From positions 1-64,000 of the forward strand of contig VHCO01000013.1 in assembly GCA_016871715.1 (NCBI GenBank): a DNA stretch of 64,000 bases. The letters run 5' to 3'. This document shows positions 1 to 9,790 of the stretch, piece after piece (position 1 is the stretch's first letter; each line of letters starts with the position of its first letter). This DNA comes from Verrucomicrobiota bacterium (GTDB lineage Bacteria > Verrucomicrobiota > Verrucomicrobiia > Limisphaerales > J093). Made by a program: the position numbers and the translations under genes. The notes beneath the pieces are model-generated. The model saw only the letters and a list, made by a program, of their open reading frames with translations. It ran no database searches and was not told the DNA's origin.

Positions 1-295
1 CCCCCGGTCCCGACGACGGCGAGCCAGTAATCGCGGGCTTGCAAGGGGACCAGGAAGAATGCGCTGCAAGCCACGCTAAGCCAGGCGCTCAGCCAAGAGG
101 CGGACGGGCGAGGCGGACGGGCGAGGCAGTCTTCATAACCTTGGGTGCAATTACCGTGGCACTTAGATCACCGGTTCTGGGAGTTGTCAAGCAGGTTTTC
201 CAGGCGAGAGGGACTCCACAGGGCTGCGGCCCAGCTCCAGTACGCTCGTTGGAAGCGCGTTTGCCGGGCTCAACGGTGCTCGGTTCTGGGTGAGG

Positions 296-3200
296 TTACT
301 TTGGCCAGCGGCGGAGGCCGCCGCTCTGGATCTGATCGATCGCCTCCGGCGCGCCGGCGACGACATGCACGCTGTGGGCGTCCCAGCAGAGTTCAACGGC
401 CGCTTGGGCATCACGCAGGCGGATTTGCAGGTCGAGTCCGCGGAGGGAGCGTGCGTGGACCAAGACGATCCTCTCGGGTTGGCGGTTCGGACCTAACCGG
501 ATCATGCTCAAGGCGCCCTCGAACTCGAGGCCGGTCTCGGGCTCGGTGAGCGGGAGGTTATGCTGGAAAGGTTGAGGAGGGGAGGCCGCGCGCGGGTTGG
601 GGGCAGCCGGTTCGGTGACGAACCACAGATCGCGGCGTCCGTCGGCGAGGCACAACTCGAGGCCCACATGCGACTCTGGGGCCGGTGCCCCGGTAGCATC
701 ACGGAGCGGCAAGCGGCGTGCGCTGGCGACGATGGGTTGGCCTGCGTGCGGTTCAAGGACTCCGATGAAGGTCGAGGCGAGGGGCGGTTGCGAGGTGCGG
801 CGGCTGACGAGCAGGCGCGGGACCCAGGCCTCGGCGGTGCCGCCGAACATGCCCACGGCGACCCAACCTTCGGCAGCTTGGACTTCGGCGCCGGAGGTGA
901 GGTCGGTGTAGCGAAGCTGAACGGCCTTGGGTGTGGGGAGACATTTCAAGCGATCTTCGATTTCCCAGTTTGCTGTCCAGGGGACGGTGGGTTGGGGATC
1001 GCGGCGGAAATGGCGCATCAACTCGCCGAAGCGCGGATTCTCGGCCGGTTCGAGCGTGAGGTTACGGGTGGTGATGCGGCCGAAGTGACTGTGGAGGAAC
1101 TTGGTGTGTTCTTGGCCACCGACAACGTGGAACAGATCCAAGACATACGCGTCTGCGGCCGAGACATCCACCAGTGCCACGGTCCGCGTGTAGGTGTCGC
1201 TTGGAACCAGGTCCGAGCCTTCGGCTTGCATGAGTTGGCACTGTTGCCCGGGGAACCAGAGGCGGGCGCGGCCTTTGGCGGGGCGCAAGTTGCGGCCGTC
1301 CACCTGGACGGTGTTGTGGGCGGCGGTCTGGGTGTACCAGAGGGCGCGCGGCGCCGACCAACCGCCGTACTGGACCGGCGGGTAGCCGAGGTCGGGCAAC
1401 AGATCGAGGCCGTGGGCGAACAACCCGAGGTTCATCCCGTCGGCGTGGCCGTGTCCTCCACCCGAGTCATAGTCCAGCCAGAGGGCGCGCGCCTGGGCGC
1501 CTTCGCCCGAGCGCAGGATGGCCAAGCACCATTCGGTGAAGTGGACGCTCTTGACGGCGATCGCGCTTCCATGTTGGGCGATCAACTGGGCGATGCGCTG
1601 CTGGAGGGCGGCGGGGTCGTCGCAGAACAGGTCGTGGGGCAACCCGGCCGCCGTCGAGTCGTTGGCCGCATAGAGGAGCCGGACGAAGTCCAGGTCGCTG
1701 GTGGCCAGATACAGGTCCCACAGAAAACTGTACGCCGAGGGTTGGAGGGTCGGGGTGCGGGAGAAGCTCAGGGCGGGGTAACCGGCGGTCTTCTCGGCGA
1801 ACGCCCCTGCATCGCCCGAGTGCGGATAGTATTGGTTCAGGCAACGGGTCTCGAGATGGAACCGGTACATGGCGCGGAGGCGGGGATGGCGGGCGAGGGT
1901 TTCTTTCAGGAAGGCGGGGTCGCAGCGTGCGTAGCGTCCGAGCAGGTCGAGCAAGGCGCGCGGCGCGATGGTCGAGTAACCGGTCAAGCCCTTCTCGCCG
2001 GTCAAGCCATCGACGGCGGTGGCACGGGTAATGATTCGATCAAGGTGTGCCTGGACTTGGGCGCGGTTTGCGGGCCAGCCCTGGACGGTCTCGATGGTGG
2101 CCAGCGTGACATCGGTGGAGGGGTAGTTCGACTCGATCTTGGGCCGGTGTTCGAGGGTGTCGGCGAGCAGTCGTTCTTCGATATTCTGCTGAATGTGCGC
2201 CCACGTGGACTTTGGCCGGGGCAACTGGTGTTGGGCCGCTTTGGCGGCGAGGAACTGGACCAACGCCGCGTCCTGGGCCAACGCCGGGAACACGGCATCG
2301 TAGGCCAGCGCCAGGTCGAGCGCCTCGACACAGGCGTCGTGCCAGGTCGAGACATACCCCGCGCGGGCTGGGCCTTCGTAGAGGACTCCTTGTTTGCCGA
2401 AGTCGAAGGTGGGGTAGAGGTCGGCGACCCGATCGAGCAGCACGCCTGCCTTGTGGGCATAGGCCGGGTTACCCGTCACCACGTAGGCGGCTGCCAGGTG
2501 GCGGATCCCGCCAACGATGGCCTGTTTCCATTGTCCGTAAATGAGGTAAGTGCCGACGAACCGCCAGCGCTGGCCGCCGGCGACATAGCCTTCGCCGTCG
2601 TCGACGCCGAACTGGTGCTGGGGATCGGAGGGCTGGGGATGTTCGAGGTTGAACAGGAGTTGCCGGTCGGCTCGAGTGGGATCGAAGACACCGTGATCGT
2701 CCAGGCCGGACCGATAGAGCGCGGCGAAATCGTTCTTGGGAAAGAGCTCCTGGCACTGCGGGCATTGGACTTTCCACGGCTGCGCTAGGGCGTCGATGCG
2801 CCACTCGTACATCGGCACCGGTTTGCGGCAGGCTGGGCAGTGGCCGTTGGACCAGACCATCCAGGAGCGGCGGATCGTAGGGCCGAACATGAGCCCCCAG
2901 AGGTCGTCGTCGGACCGTTCGAGCCAGGGTGCCGCGGCGGCCACGAGGCGCTCCCGCGCGGTTGCGGCCCAGTCGTGTTGGCGGCAGTTGGCTTGCGCCC
3001 GGGCGACGACCTCGGGTGGGAAGAAGGCGCTGGCCTGCTTACGCGCAGGGGCGGAGGTGGCGCTGTGGGGGTCTTCGCGCGGGTCGCCCCAGCGTTCGAC
3101 GAGCCAACCATAGGCGCTCTGGCGACCGGCGCGGGGGAACCGGTGCGGGCCGTCAAAACGCTGCCACGCCAGGGCGTTGGTCGCCCCGTACAGACCGTAG

Positions 3201-4288
3201 ACCGAGCGAACGTCCTGCAACAGGCCCTCGAGACTGTCGCTGCCCGGGAAGATTGCGTCTTGGCTGGCGTACCAGACGAAGAGCGGGCGCGGCGCCACCA
3301 GGGCACAGATCTCCTGCCAATCGAAAGGGATGTCCTGGACCGCGGGCAGGTACAGGCCGAGCTGCGGTAGGAGCGCGGTTGCATGCGACCAGCGCTCAGG
3401 GGTCGGGTCAGTCCGGAACGGGGTAAAACCGCAACTGGCGATGGCGAGGGCTAGGCGCGGCTCGAAGGCAGCGGCGAAGAGCGTGCCGTAGGCTCCGTGG
3501 GAGTGGCCGATGCTGCCGATGCGTTGCGCATCGATGAAGGGCAACGTCTGGAGGTAATCGATCACGCGGCTCACGTCCCAGATCATCTTGCCAAAGAAAG
3601 ACCAACCCGAGTGCCGCCGGTAAAAGCGCAGACTGTCATGATAGGGCTGCTGCCCAGGCGGGATCCGGTCGCCAAACCCGATGGCGTCCGGGGCAATGCA
3701 GACATAGCCGCGCCGCACCAATTCGAGCGCAAACGCAAGCTCGGGATCGCCCTCGATGCCGCAGGGTTCGGCTTTGCCCTGGCTCACCGTCTGGTGAAGG
3801 CAGATCATGGCGGGCGTTGGCCCAGTCGGCAGCGGCTTGGGCAACAACAGAAAAGCCGGGATCCAATCGTCCGCTTCGGCGCGCACCTCGATTCGGCGGC
3901 GGACATGGTCTGCGAGCTCTTCTTCGCCCAAGACGCGGGCTTCGGGGGGCGGGGCGGTCAGGCCGTTGGGTTGGCCCAGGACCTGCCCGATGGCGGCGCG
4001 GAGTTCGGCGCGGCGCTTTTCCCAGTTGCGCACAGAGCGGATGGCGGCCGAGCCGCCCTCTTCGTTGGCGAGCAGGGGAAGGAGTTCGTGTTGGCCGCTC
4101 TGACGGGTGGTGAGCTCGGGCTTCGTCCAAGTGGTCACTTGCCACCAGCGGTGCCAGTCATGACCCTCCCACGCCGCAAGGTGGAGGGTCCCAATGAAGG
4201 CGAGGCCGGCCAGGGTAAGCCTGAGCGCGCGTCGGGCGATCCGAGGGGTTCGATCGGGTGTGCGCATGGATGGCTGGAGGATGCACAC
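296..4288 (-). CDS. Predicted bifunctional protein: N-terminal alpha/beta hydrolase (acetyl-xylan-esterase/dienelactone-hydrolase-like) fused to C-terminal heparinase II/III-like polysaccharide lyase
   Basis: Single 1330-aa ORF; N-half has GHSHGAYG nucleophile-elbow-like motif and 'PRPLFVWYASQD'; C-half has 'GGGHGHADGMNLGLFAHGLDLLPDLGYP...AAHNTVQVDGRNL', typical of heparinase II/III-like domains. Confidence 0.85.
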   Translation of the reverse strand: MCILQPSMRTPDRTPRIARRALRLTLAGLAFIGTLHLAAWEGHDWHRWWQVTTWTKPELTTRQSGQHELLPLLANEEGGSAAIRSVRNWEKRRAELRAAIGQVLGQPNGLTAPPPEARVLGEEELADHVRRRIEVRAEADDWIPAFLLLPKPLPTGPTPAMICLHQTVSQGKAEPCGIEGDPELAFALELVRRGYVCIAPDAIGFGDRIPPGQQPYHDSLRFYRRHSGWSFFGKMIWDVSRVIDYLQTLPFIDAQRIGSIGHSHGAYGTLFAAAFEPRLALAIASCGFTPFRTDPTPERWSHATALLPQLGLYLPAVQDIPFDWQEICALVAPRPLFVWYASQDAIFPGSDSLEGLLQDVRSVYGLYGATNALAWQRFDGPHRFPRAGRQSAYGWLVERWGDPREDPHSATSAPARKQASAFFPPEVVARAQANCRQHDWAATARERLVAAAAPWLERSDDDLWGLMFGPTIRRSWMVWSNGHCPACRKPVPMYEWRIDALAQPWKVQCPQCQELFPKNDFAALYRSGLDDHGVFDPTRADRQLLFNLEHPQPSDPQHQFGVDDGEGYVAGGQRWRFVGTYLIYGQWKQAIVGGIRHLAAAYVVTGNPAYAHKAGVLLDRVADLYPTFDFGKQGVLYEGPARAGYVSTWHDACVEALDLALAYDAVFPALAQDAALVQFLAAKAAQHQLPRPKSTWAHIQQNIEERLLADTLEHRPKIESNYPSTDVTLATIETVQGWPANRAQVQAHLDRIITRATAVDGLTGEKGLTGYSTIAPRALLDLLGRYARCDPAFLKETLARHPRLRAMYRFHLETRCLNQYYPHSGDAGAFAEKTAGYPALSFSRTPTLQPSAYSFLWDLYLATSDLDFVRLLYAANDSTAAGLPHDLFCDDPAALQQRIAQLIAQHGSAIAVKSVHFTEWCLAILRSGEGAQARALWLDYDSGGGHGHADGMNLGLFAHGLDLLPDLGYPPVQYGGWSAPRALWYTQTAAHNTVQVDGRNLRPAKGRARLWFPGQQCQLMQAEGSDLVPSDTYTRTVALVDVSAADAYVLDLFHVVGGQEHTKFLHSHFGRITTRNLTLEPAENPRFGELMRHFRRDPQPTVPWTANWEIEDRLKCLPTPKAVQLRYTDLTSGAEVQAAEGWVAVGMFGGTAEAWVPRLLVSRRTSQPPLASTFIGVLEPHAGQPIVASARRLPLRDATGAPAPESHVGLELCLADGRRDLWFVTEPAAPNPRAASPPQPFQHNLPLTEPETGLEFEGALSMIRLGPNRQPERIVLVHARSLRGLDLQIRLRDAQAAVELCWDAHSVHVVAGAPEAIDQIQSGGLRRWPK

Positions 4289-4467
4289 AAGGACCCCGGT
4301 CGTCCAGCAACTGCGAACTCATGAGGTCCCGAGCGGGACGAAGCACCAGCGGGCGGGCGCACGGTCTGCCGCGCGTCGCCAACCGTCTCGGACCCGGGAG
4401 GCTGCGCGCCGTTCGCCGCACGCGGGCGGGCGACTTACCCCAACGCAACGGCGTAGGGCGCCGCCGG

Positions 4468-5313
4468 TTACTCCTTCGGTTTCTCGGCCGCGCCACCGGT
4501 TTTGGCTGCGGGCTTACGGCCGTAGGGGGTGAAGAGGTTGAAGTAGATGGCGCAGAGCGGCCGCTCGCTGTCGGACTGGCTCAGGATGACCGTGAGGTGA
4601 CGGTCCAGGGCGATGCCGTGACGCAGGTTGGGCCCGCGGTTTTCGTAGGCCTTGATCGCCTTATCGACCAGCGAGTTCAGGGAGCCCAGGCAATCGCCCG
4701 GGGCTTTCTCGAGACACACCACGTACTTCTCGAACGCTCGGACGGCCTCACCGACTTCCTGTTTGAATGTCTCGCCTGTCACGACGAGGACGCTAGGTCG
4801 GGGAGGGCAACCTTTAAAGCGAAAAGTAGTTGCGCGGGTCAGGCGGCCGGTGCGGTGGCGCAGGGGGGGGCTCATGCCGAGCGCAAGGCTGACCGGTGGC
4901 AACGGCTGCAAGAACCGAAATGTGCGTGAGCGACGGAATGGGCGAAAGACTACCGCCATCGGATTGAATGCGCGCCAACCGCCAAAGCGGTAAAACGCCA
5001 GGCGCGCCAGCGAGAGACGCCACCGAGTGCGTTGCGACCAATTGAGAACGACGGCGCGCTCGCCGAGGTCGGGCAGAATGTGCCGCTCGATGTAGTTGTG
5101 CCAAATGGGACTCTCGGAGTACACAAAGAGGACGTCGCGACCACGGCTGTACCACCACGACCAGATCACGATGTGTAGGCAAACCGTGGAGACCATGAAG
5201 AACACGAACCAGAGCGCGACAACGGCAACAAGCAACGGCACGAACGGTATCACTACGGCGACCTGCCACCATTTGGCTCTTGGTTTGGAGGTCGGAGTAC
5301 TCATGGCGTGCAA
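4468..5313 (-). CDS. Conserved-looking hypothetical protein with N-terminal transmembrane segment
   Basis: 281-aa ORF, hydrophobic N-terminus (VAVVIPFVPLLVAVVALWFVFFMVSTVCLHIVI) then 'RGRDVLFVYSESPIWHNYIERHILPDLGERAVVLNWS'. Confidence 0.7.
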   Translation of the reverse strand: MHAMSTPTSKPRAKWWQVAVVIPFVPLLVAVVALWFVFFMVSTVCLHIVIWSWWYSRGRDVLFVYSESPIWHNYIERHILPDLGERAVVLNWSQRTRWRLSLARLAFYRFGGWRAFNPMAVVFRPFRRSRTFRFLQPLPPVSLALGMSPPLRHRTGRLTRATTFRFKGCPPRPSVLVVTGETFKQEVGEAVRAFEKYVVCLEKAPGDCLGSLNSLVDKAIKAYENRGPNLRHGIALDRHLTVILSQSDSERPLCAIYFNLFTPYGRKPAAKTGGAAEKPKE

Positions 5314-5813
5314 GTCGGCCTAACGCCCCGGCTCAGGCAGGCCGGGCCAGCGATGCTCAACTGCCAACGGAGACGTCATCCCGACCTTGCCTGAAAAGAC
5401 GGCGTGGCTCACCGGGACGTGCTTGTCTGCATGATGTTCTCAACCTCCCAAGCAAGCTGAGGACGATGTAAGCGATGGTCAGTCGATTCTTCATAGGTAC
5501 TTAAAGCATTTTGAGTGTAGAGCAGTAACAACATCTGTGAAATTGTCAACGTGGGTGCTTGTGTTGGCCGCCGAACGACCTCAGCGCCCTGGCCGAACGA
5601 TGCCGCTTCGCGTCGGGCGGTCCAGGCCACGGGCCGCAGACCCCACTCGGCTCGGAAGTCCCGGCATGACATGGCCCGGCGGTGGCCCGAAGAGCAGCCA
5701 ACGCCAGCTCGCCGCTAGGCCCAAAGGCGAGCCATCATGCGGCCGGCTTCGGTGGTCCCTAAGCCGCAGCAAGTGCTTGCCCTCATGACAGCACCCGCGC
5801 TATCTTGGTGCCG

Positions 5814-6242
5814 ATGGGTCCGGTCGTGGTGATCGATACCAGCGTGTTCGTGTCGGCCCTCATTGGCGCCGCTGGGGTCAACCGCCAGGTGCTTCGTGCC
5901 TGCCTGGAGCAGAGGTGCGAGCCGCTGATGGGCGAGAAACTCCTTCGCGAGTTAGAAGCGGTTTTGGGCCGCCCAGCGGGCTTCCGGGCCTGCCCGCTGA
6001 CGGCTGGCGAGCGGGAGCGCCTGTTGGACGCGTTCCTGAGCGTCTGCACTTGGGTGCCGATCTACTACCTGTGGCGGCCGAACCTGCCCGACGAGGGTGA
6101 CAACCATGTGGTTGAGCTGGCGGTAGCCGGGGGAGCGGTGGCGATCGTGACGCAGAACGTCCCGGATTTTCGCCGAGGCGAACTGCGGTTCCCCCAGCTT
6201 TCGGTACTGACTGCGGCCGAGTTCTTAGCGCAATTGAGGTGA
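5814..6242 (+). CDS. PIN-domain protein, putative toxin of a type II TA module
   Basis: 'VVVIDTSVFVSALIGAAGVNRQVLRACLEQRCEPLMGEKLLRELEAVLGRP' and 'PDEGDNHVVELAVAGGAVAIVTQNVPDF' match PIN-family pattern (VIDTxVxVSA, D.D...ELA). Confidence 0.85.
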   Translation: MGPVVVIDTSVFVSALIGAAGVNRQVLRACLEQRCEPLMGEKLLRELEAVLGRPAGFRACPLTAGERERLLDAFLSVCTWVPIYYLWRPNLPDEGDNHVVELAVAGGAVAIVTQNVPDFRRGELRFPQLSVLTAAEFLAQLR

Positions 6243-6245
6243 ACC

Positions 6246-6494
6246 ATGGCGGCGATGACGATTCGAGTTCCGGATGCGAAGCATGCGCGGTTGAAGCGAA
6301 TGGCAGCACGGCAGGGCGTCAGCCTAAACAAGTTGATCGAGGAATGGTCCAACGTCGCCCTGGCGCAATTCGATGCGGAGACGCGATTCCTGGTGCGCGC
6401 TGGGCGCGGGGATCCCCACGCAGGGTTAGCGTTACTGGACCAACTCGACGCCGTCTTCGGGCGCCCCGGCCGGAAGGCCACAACCCAAGGGTAG
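6246..6494 (+). CDS. Small ribbon-helix-helix/HicB-like antitoxin
   Basis: 'MTIRVPDAKHARLKRMAARQGVSLNKLIEEW' RHH signature; begins 3 nt after the PIN ORF stop. Confidence 0.8.
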   Translation: MAAMTIRVPDAKHARLKRMAARQGVSLNKLIEEWSNVALAQFDAETRFLVRAGRGDPHAGLALLDQLDAVFGRPGRKATTQG

Positions 6495-6696
6495 ACTCCC
6501 GCAGCGCACTCTACAGGCGCCGTCGGCGCCTGCTGTGGTCGTAGCGGCCGCCGTCCTCAGCGGATCCGACCTCGAGGATGGTCTCCGTTGCGCCGTGGAC
6601 AGCGCGCGCCAGACGCGCCCAGGATGGCATGCGGTTCGGTTGCGGAGGCGAGATTGTCGTTTAACGCGCGGGTTCTTTGCGGTTCAATGGCCCGCC

Positions 6697-7989
6697 ATGA
6701 AACTGCTGGTGATCGGTTCAGGCGGCCGCGAGCACGCCCTGGTATGGAAACTGGCGCAATCGCCGCACGCGACGCGGATCTGGTGTGCGCCGGGCAATGC
6801 AGGTATCGCAGGCGAACGCGTTGGGTCGAACGGCGCGCCGGTCGAGTGCGTGCCGATCGGGGCGGAAGACCTCGAGCGCCTGTTGGCCTGGGCGCAGGAC
6901 CAGCAGCCCGACCTCACGGTGGTGGGCCCGGACAACCCGCTGGCCCTGGGGATCGTGGACCGCTTTCAACAGCACCGCCTGCGGATCTGGGGACCGAACC
7001 GGCGCGCCGCGCAATTCGAGTCCTCGAAAGTCTTCGCCCAGCAGTTCATGGAGCGGCACGGCATCCCGACGGCCCAAGCCGGCGCGTTCACCGACTTCGG
7101 CGCGGCGTCGCGTTTTGCGGCGCAGTTAGGGGGGCGCTGTGCGGTCAAGGCGGACGGCCTGGCGTTGGGCAAGGGCGTGTCGATTTGCCGGGACATGGCG
7201 CAGGCGGACGCGGCCCTCGAGGAGATGCTGGTGACGAAGGCTTTCGGCCTCGCTGGTGAGCGCGTCTTGATTCAAGAACTGCTCGAGGGCGTCGAGGTCT
7301 CGCTGCACGCCCTGTGCGACGGTCAGACCGCGCGGCTCTTTCCCACGTCGCAAGACCACAAGCGCGCCCTGGACGGCGACCGGGGGCCAAACACCGGCGG
7401 CATGGGCACCTTCTCGCCGGCGCCGTTCTTGAGCGAAGCCGAGTTGCTGGCGACGCGGGAGCGGCTGATGGCTCCCTGGCTGGCGGGCTGCGCGGCCGAA
7501 GGCATCGACTACCGCGGCATCCTCTACCCGGGCATCATGCTCACGTCCGGCGGGCCGAAGGTTCTCGAATACAACGCGCGCTTTGGCGATCCGGAGACGC
7601 AGGTCTACCTGCCCCGACTGGAGAGCGACCTGCTCGAGCTCTTGGAAGCCAGTGTCGAGGGCACGCTGGATCGATGCGAACTGAAGTGGAGCTCGCGCGC
7701 GGCGGTATGCGTGGTGATGGCCTCGGCTGGCTATCCCGGCCACTACCCCAAGGGCAACCCCATAGACGGACTCGAGGCGGTTGGCCAACTCCCCAACACC
7801 AAGGTTTTTCATGCCGGCACCGCGCTGGCCGGCGACCGGATCGTGACCAACGGCGGTCGCGTGCTGGGTGTGACCGCGTGGGCGAGCGATCTGCGGCAGG
7901 CCCGAGACGCCGCCTACGCGGCCGTCGAGCGTATTCAATTCGAGGGGGCCCACTACCGCCGCGACATTGGCGCCCAAGCACTCGGGTAG
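6697..7989 (+). CDS. purD: Phosphoribosylamine--glycine ligase
   Basis: 'MKLLVIGSGGREHALVWKLAQSP...' and 'PNTGGMGTFSPAPFL', 'LEYNARFGDPETQVYLPRL'; start chosen at ATG 6697. Confidence 0.97.
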   Translation: MKLLVIGSGGREHALVWKLAQSPHATRIWCAPGNAGIAGERVGSNGAPVECVPIGAEDLERLLAWAQDQQPDLTVVGPDNPLALGIVDRFQQHRLRIWGPNRRAAQFESSKVFAQQFMERHGIPTAQAGAFTDFGAASRFAAQLGGRCAVKADGLALGKGVSICRDMAQADAALEEMLVTKAFGLAGERVLIQELLEGVEVSLHALCDGQTARLFPTSQDHKRALDGDRGPNTGGMGTFSPAPFLSEAELLATRERLMAPWLAGCAAEGIDYRGILYPGIMLTSGGPKVLEYNARFGDPETQVYLPRLESDLLELLEASVEGTLDRCELKWSSRAAVCVVMASAGYPGHYPKGNPIDGLEAVGQLPNTKVFHAGTALAGDRIVTNGGRVLGVTAWASDLRQARDAAYAAVERIQFEGAHYRRDIGAQALG

Positions 7990-8344
7990 CATCGAGGTCA
8001 ACTTCAACCAAACGCTGGACTTGCGCCGGTTGACGCCCGAGACGGCGGCGCTGCTGCGCCGGATTCGGTGTGCGAACCTGACGTTCACACGCCGCAACTA
8101 CTATTTCAGTCTGAACGACGCGCGCGGGCTCGAAGCCTTGCGCGAGCGCTCTGGGTGGTTGAACGTCAACGGGTGTGACAACGTCGAGTTCGTGTGCATG
8201 TATGGGTACGACACCGCCTTGGCCGGAAGCCGCGTGAGACAGGAGCCAGCGGTCCAGGTTGGAGACTTTTCGGCCTTTGCCCGGTGGCGCCTCGCTAGTG
8301 CATCTCGACGTCGCAGGTGCCCAACCCGCGGCGGTAGTAGTTGA
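7967..8344 (+). CDS. Hypothetical protein
   Basis: 125-aa ORF overlapping the purD end; C-terminus overlaps the convergent 8295-9224 gene, so the end or frame may be imperfect. Confidence 0.45.
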   Translation: MAPKHSGSIEVNFNQTLDLRRLTPETAALLRRIRCANLTFTRRNYYFSLNDARGLEALRERSGWLNVNGCDNVEFVCMYGYDTALAGSRVRQEPAVQVGDFSAFARWRLASASRRRRCPTRGGSS

Positions 8345-9224
8345 ACTGGACGTTGGGATGGTCGGCGAGCAGGGACATGGGCACCGCCGTGTCGACGACG
8401 CGCTGAGCGATCATGAACGCGGTGAGGCGCTGGCCGAAGGGATTATCGTGGGTGCCCGCGTGCCAGATCGACACCTTCTCCGCTTGCCAGGTCTCGACCG
8501 GTCCCACACTGATGGCTTGGGTGGGGACCAACGCGATGTTGCCGCCGCCCGACGTCCGCGCATTTTGCGCGATGGTCAACGGGTGCAGATCCACCACGCG
8601 CGTGGCGAGGCGCCGATACTCGGCGGGCGCCGGGGGTGCGTCTTTGTATTTGCCCTTGCGCCGCACCGGGTCATTGAACGCCCAGTGTTTCACATCGCCT
8701 TGGCCGCCTTGCATGACCGCGCACCGGACCCCAGACCAGCTCTGCCGATAGGCCGTCGTATCCGCCTTGGGGAAATGGAGGTGGCGGTCGGGCATGCGCA
8801 ACTCCTTGCGGATGCGGTTAAAACACAACTCTCGATCGGCTCGTTCGAAGGACAGTGGGTGATTGGCGGGGGCTTCCCGGCCGTCGAGGAACCATTCGTC
8901 CATGCCCCAAAAATGGGCCGAGCGCACGTTCAACTCGAGGGCGTTCACCAGGCGCGCCACCAGCGGCAGTTGCTCGGTGGGGCCGATGGGGCCGCAGATA
9001 CCGACGGGGTTGTCCTCGGTGGACTGTCGCCACGCACTGACATATTCGAGGGCCTCGGCCAGGTAGAAGTCCTCGAGGGTGTCGTAGAAGACCACCCGGA
9101 AACCCGGCCGAGACAACCGGAACAGTCGTTCCGGGGTGAGTTGGGCAACGGCACGAACCAGATCGTCGTCCAAGGTGGTGTAATCCCACCACTCGGGGGC
9201 GACAGCGCTCAGTTTGCGTGGCAT
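8295..9224 (-). CDS. Glucosamine-6-phosphate deaminase/isomerase-like protein
   Basis: '[34 protein letters not shown]', '[11 protein letters not shown]', overall NagB-like layout. Confidence 0.75.
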   Translation of the reverse strand: MPRKLSAVAPEWWDYTTLDDDLVRAVAQLTPERLFRLSRPGFRVVFYDTLEDFYLAEALEYVSAWRQSTEDNPVGICGPIGPTEQLPLVARLVNALELNVRSAHFWGMDEWFLDGREAPANHPLSFERADRELCFNRIRKELRMPDRHLHFPKADTTAYRQSWSGVRCAVMQGGQGDVKHWAFNDPVRRKGKYKDAPPAPAEYRRLATRVVDLHPLTIAQNARTSGGGNIALVPTQAISVGPVETWQAEKVSIWHAGTHDNPFGQRLTAFMIAQRVVDTAVPMSLLADHPNVQFNYYRRGLGTCDVEMH

Positions 9225-9509
9225 AGGTGGCCGGCACCCTAGACCCTGGCGAATCGAGCGGCAACGCCTAAGTGTCTCCTACGTGTTCCCGTGCGGCGAG
9301 TCTTTGAAAAGGGAGGTCGTGCCAACCTCCGCCTTTGGGTGTTCACCCAACACGCCCAGGGCCTCTGGGTGGGTTGGTGTCCAGTCGTGAGGCTGTCGGC
9401 TGACGATCGCAGCCCAAGACCGGTCGGCTCAGTCAGGGCAGATTTAGGCTCGTCGGGGACTTGGGGTAAGGCTTAGAGTGGTGGCGCAAGCGAAAGAAAG
9501 GACCCCTCT

Positions 9510-9642
9510 ATGTATTGCCGGAATTGCGGAGTGCAACTGGACCACGGGTGTGATCGGACTCATTGAAGGCATCCTCTACCTCACCAAGTCGGACGAGGAG
9601 TTTGTGCGGTTGTACGTCGAGAACCAACGCCAGTGGTTCTGA
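9510..9642 (+). pseudogene. Collapsed zinc-ribbon + TM2-domain protein remnant
   Basis: ATG 9510 encodes MYCRNCGVQLDHG (zinc-ribbon start); +1 frame continues TTGVIGLIEGILYLTKSDEEFVRLYVENQRQWF*, typical TM2 C-terminus; middle is missing. Confidence 0.55.
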
Positions 9643-9790
9643 CCCGATGGACCCTATGGGGTCGGTTGAACCGGGTGGGGCGGTAGCCGGTCCGTCCGAA
9701 CCGGTTCCTCGCGGCGGATGGGACCGGCCCGGGGGGGGGGCGGGGTGAGCGAGAGCAGCCTCGCGCACACGCGCGAGGAGTGACCCGGCT

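Noticed and set aside
1-140. Possible leftward gene start with signal-peptide-like SWLSAWLSVACSAFFLVPLQARDYWLAVVGTG
   Set aside because: No convincing start codon in that frame and truncated by the window edge
560-2788. 742-aa + strand ORF
   Set aside because: Antisense to the esterase/heparinase gene; Gly/Val/Glu-rich composition typical of high-GC antisense ORFs and no recognisable domain
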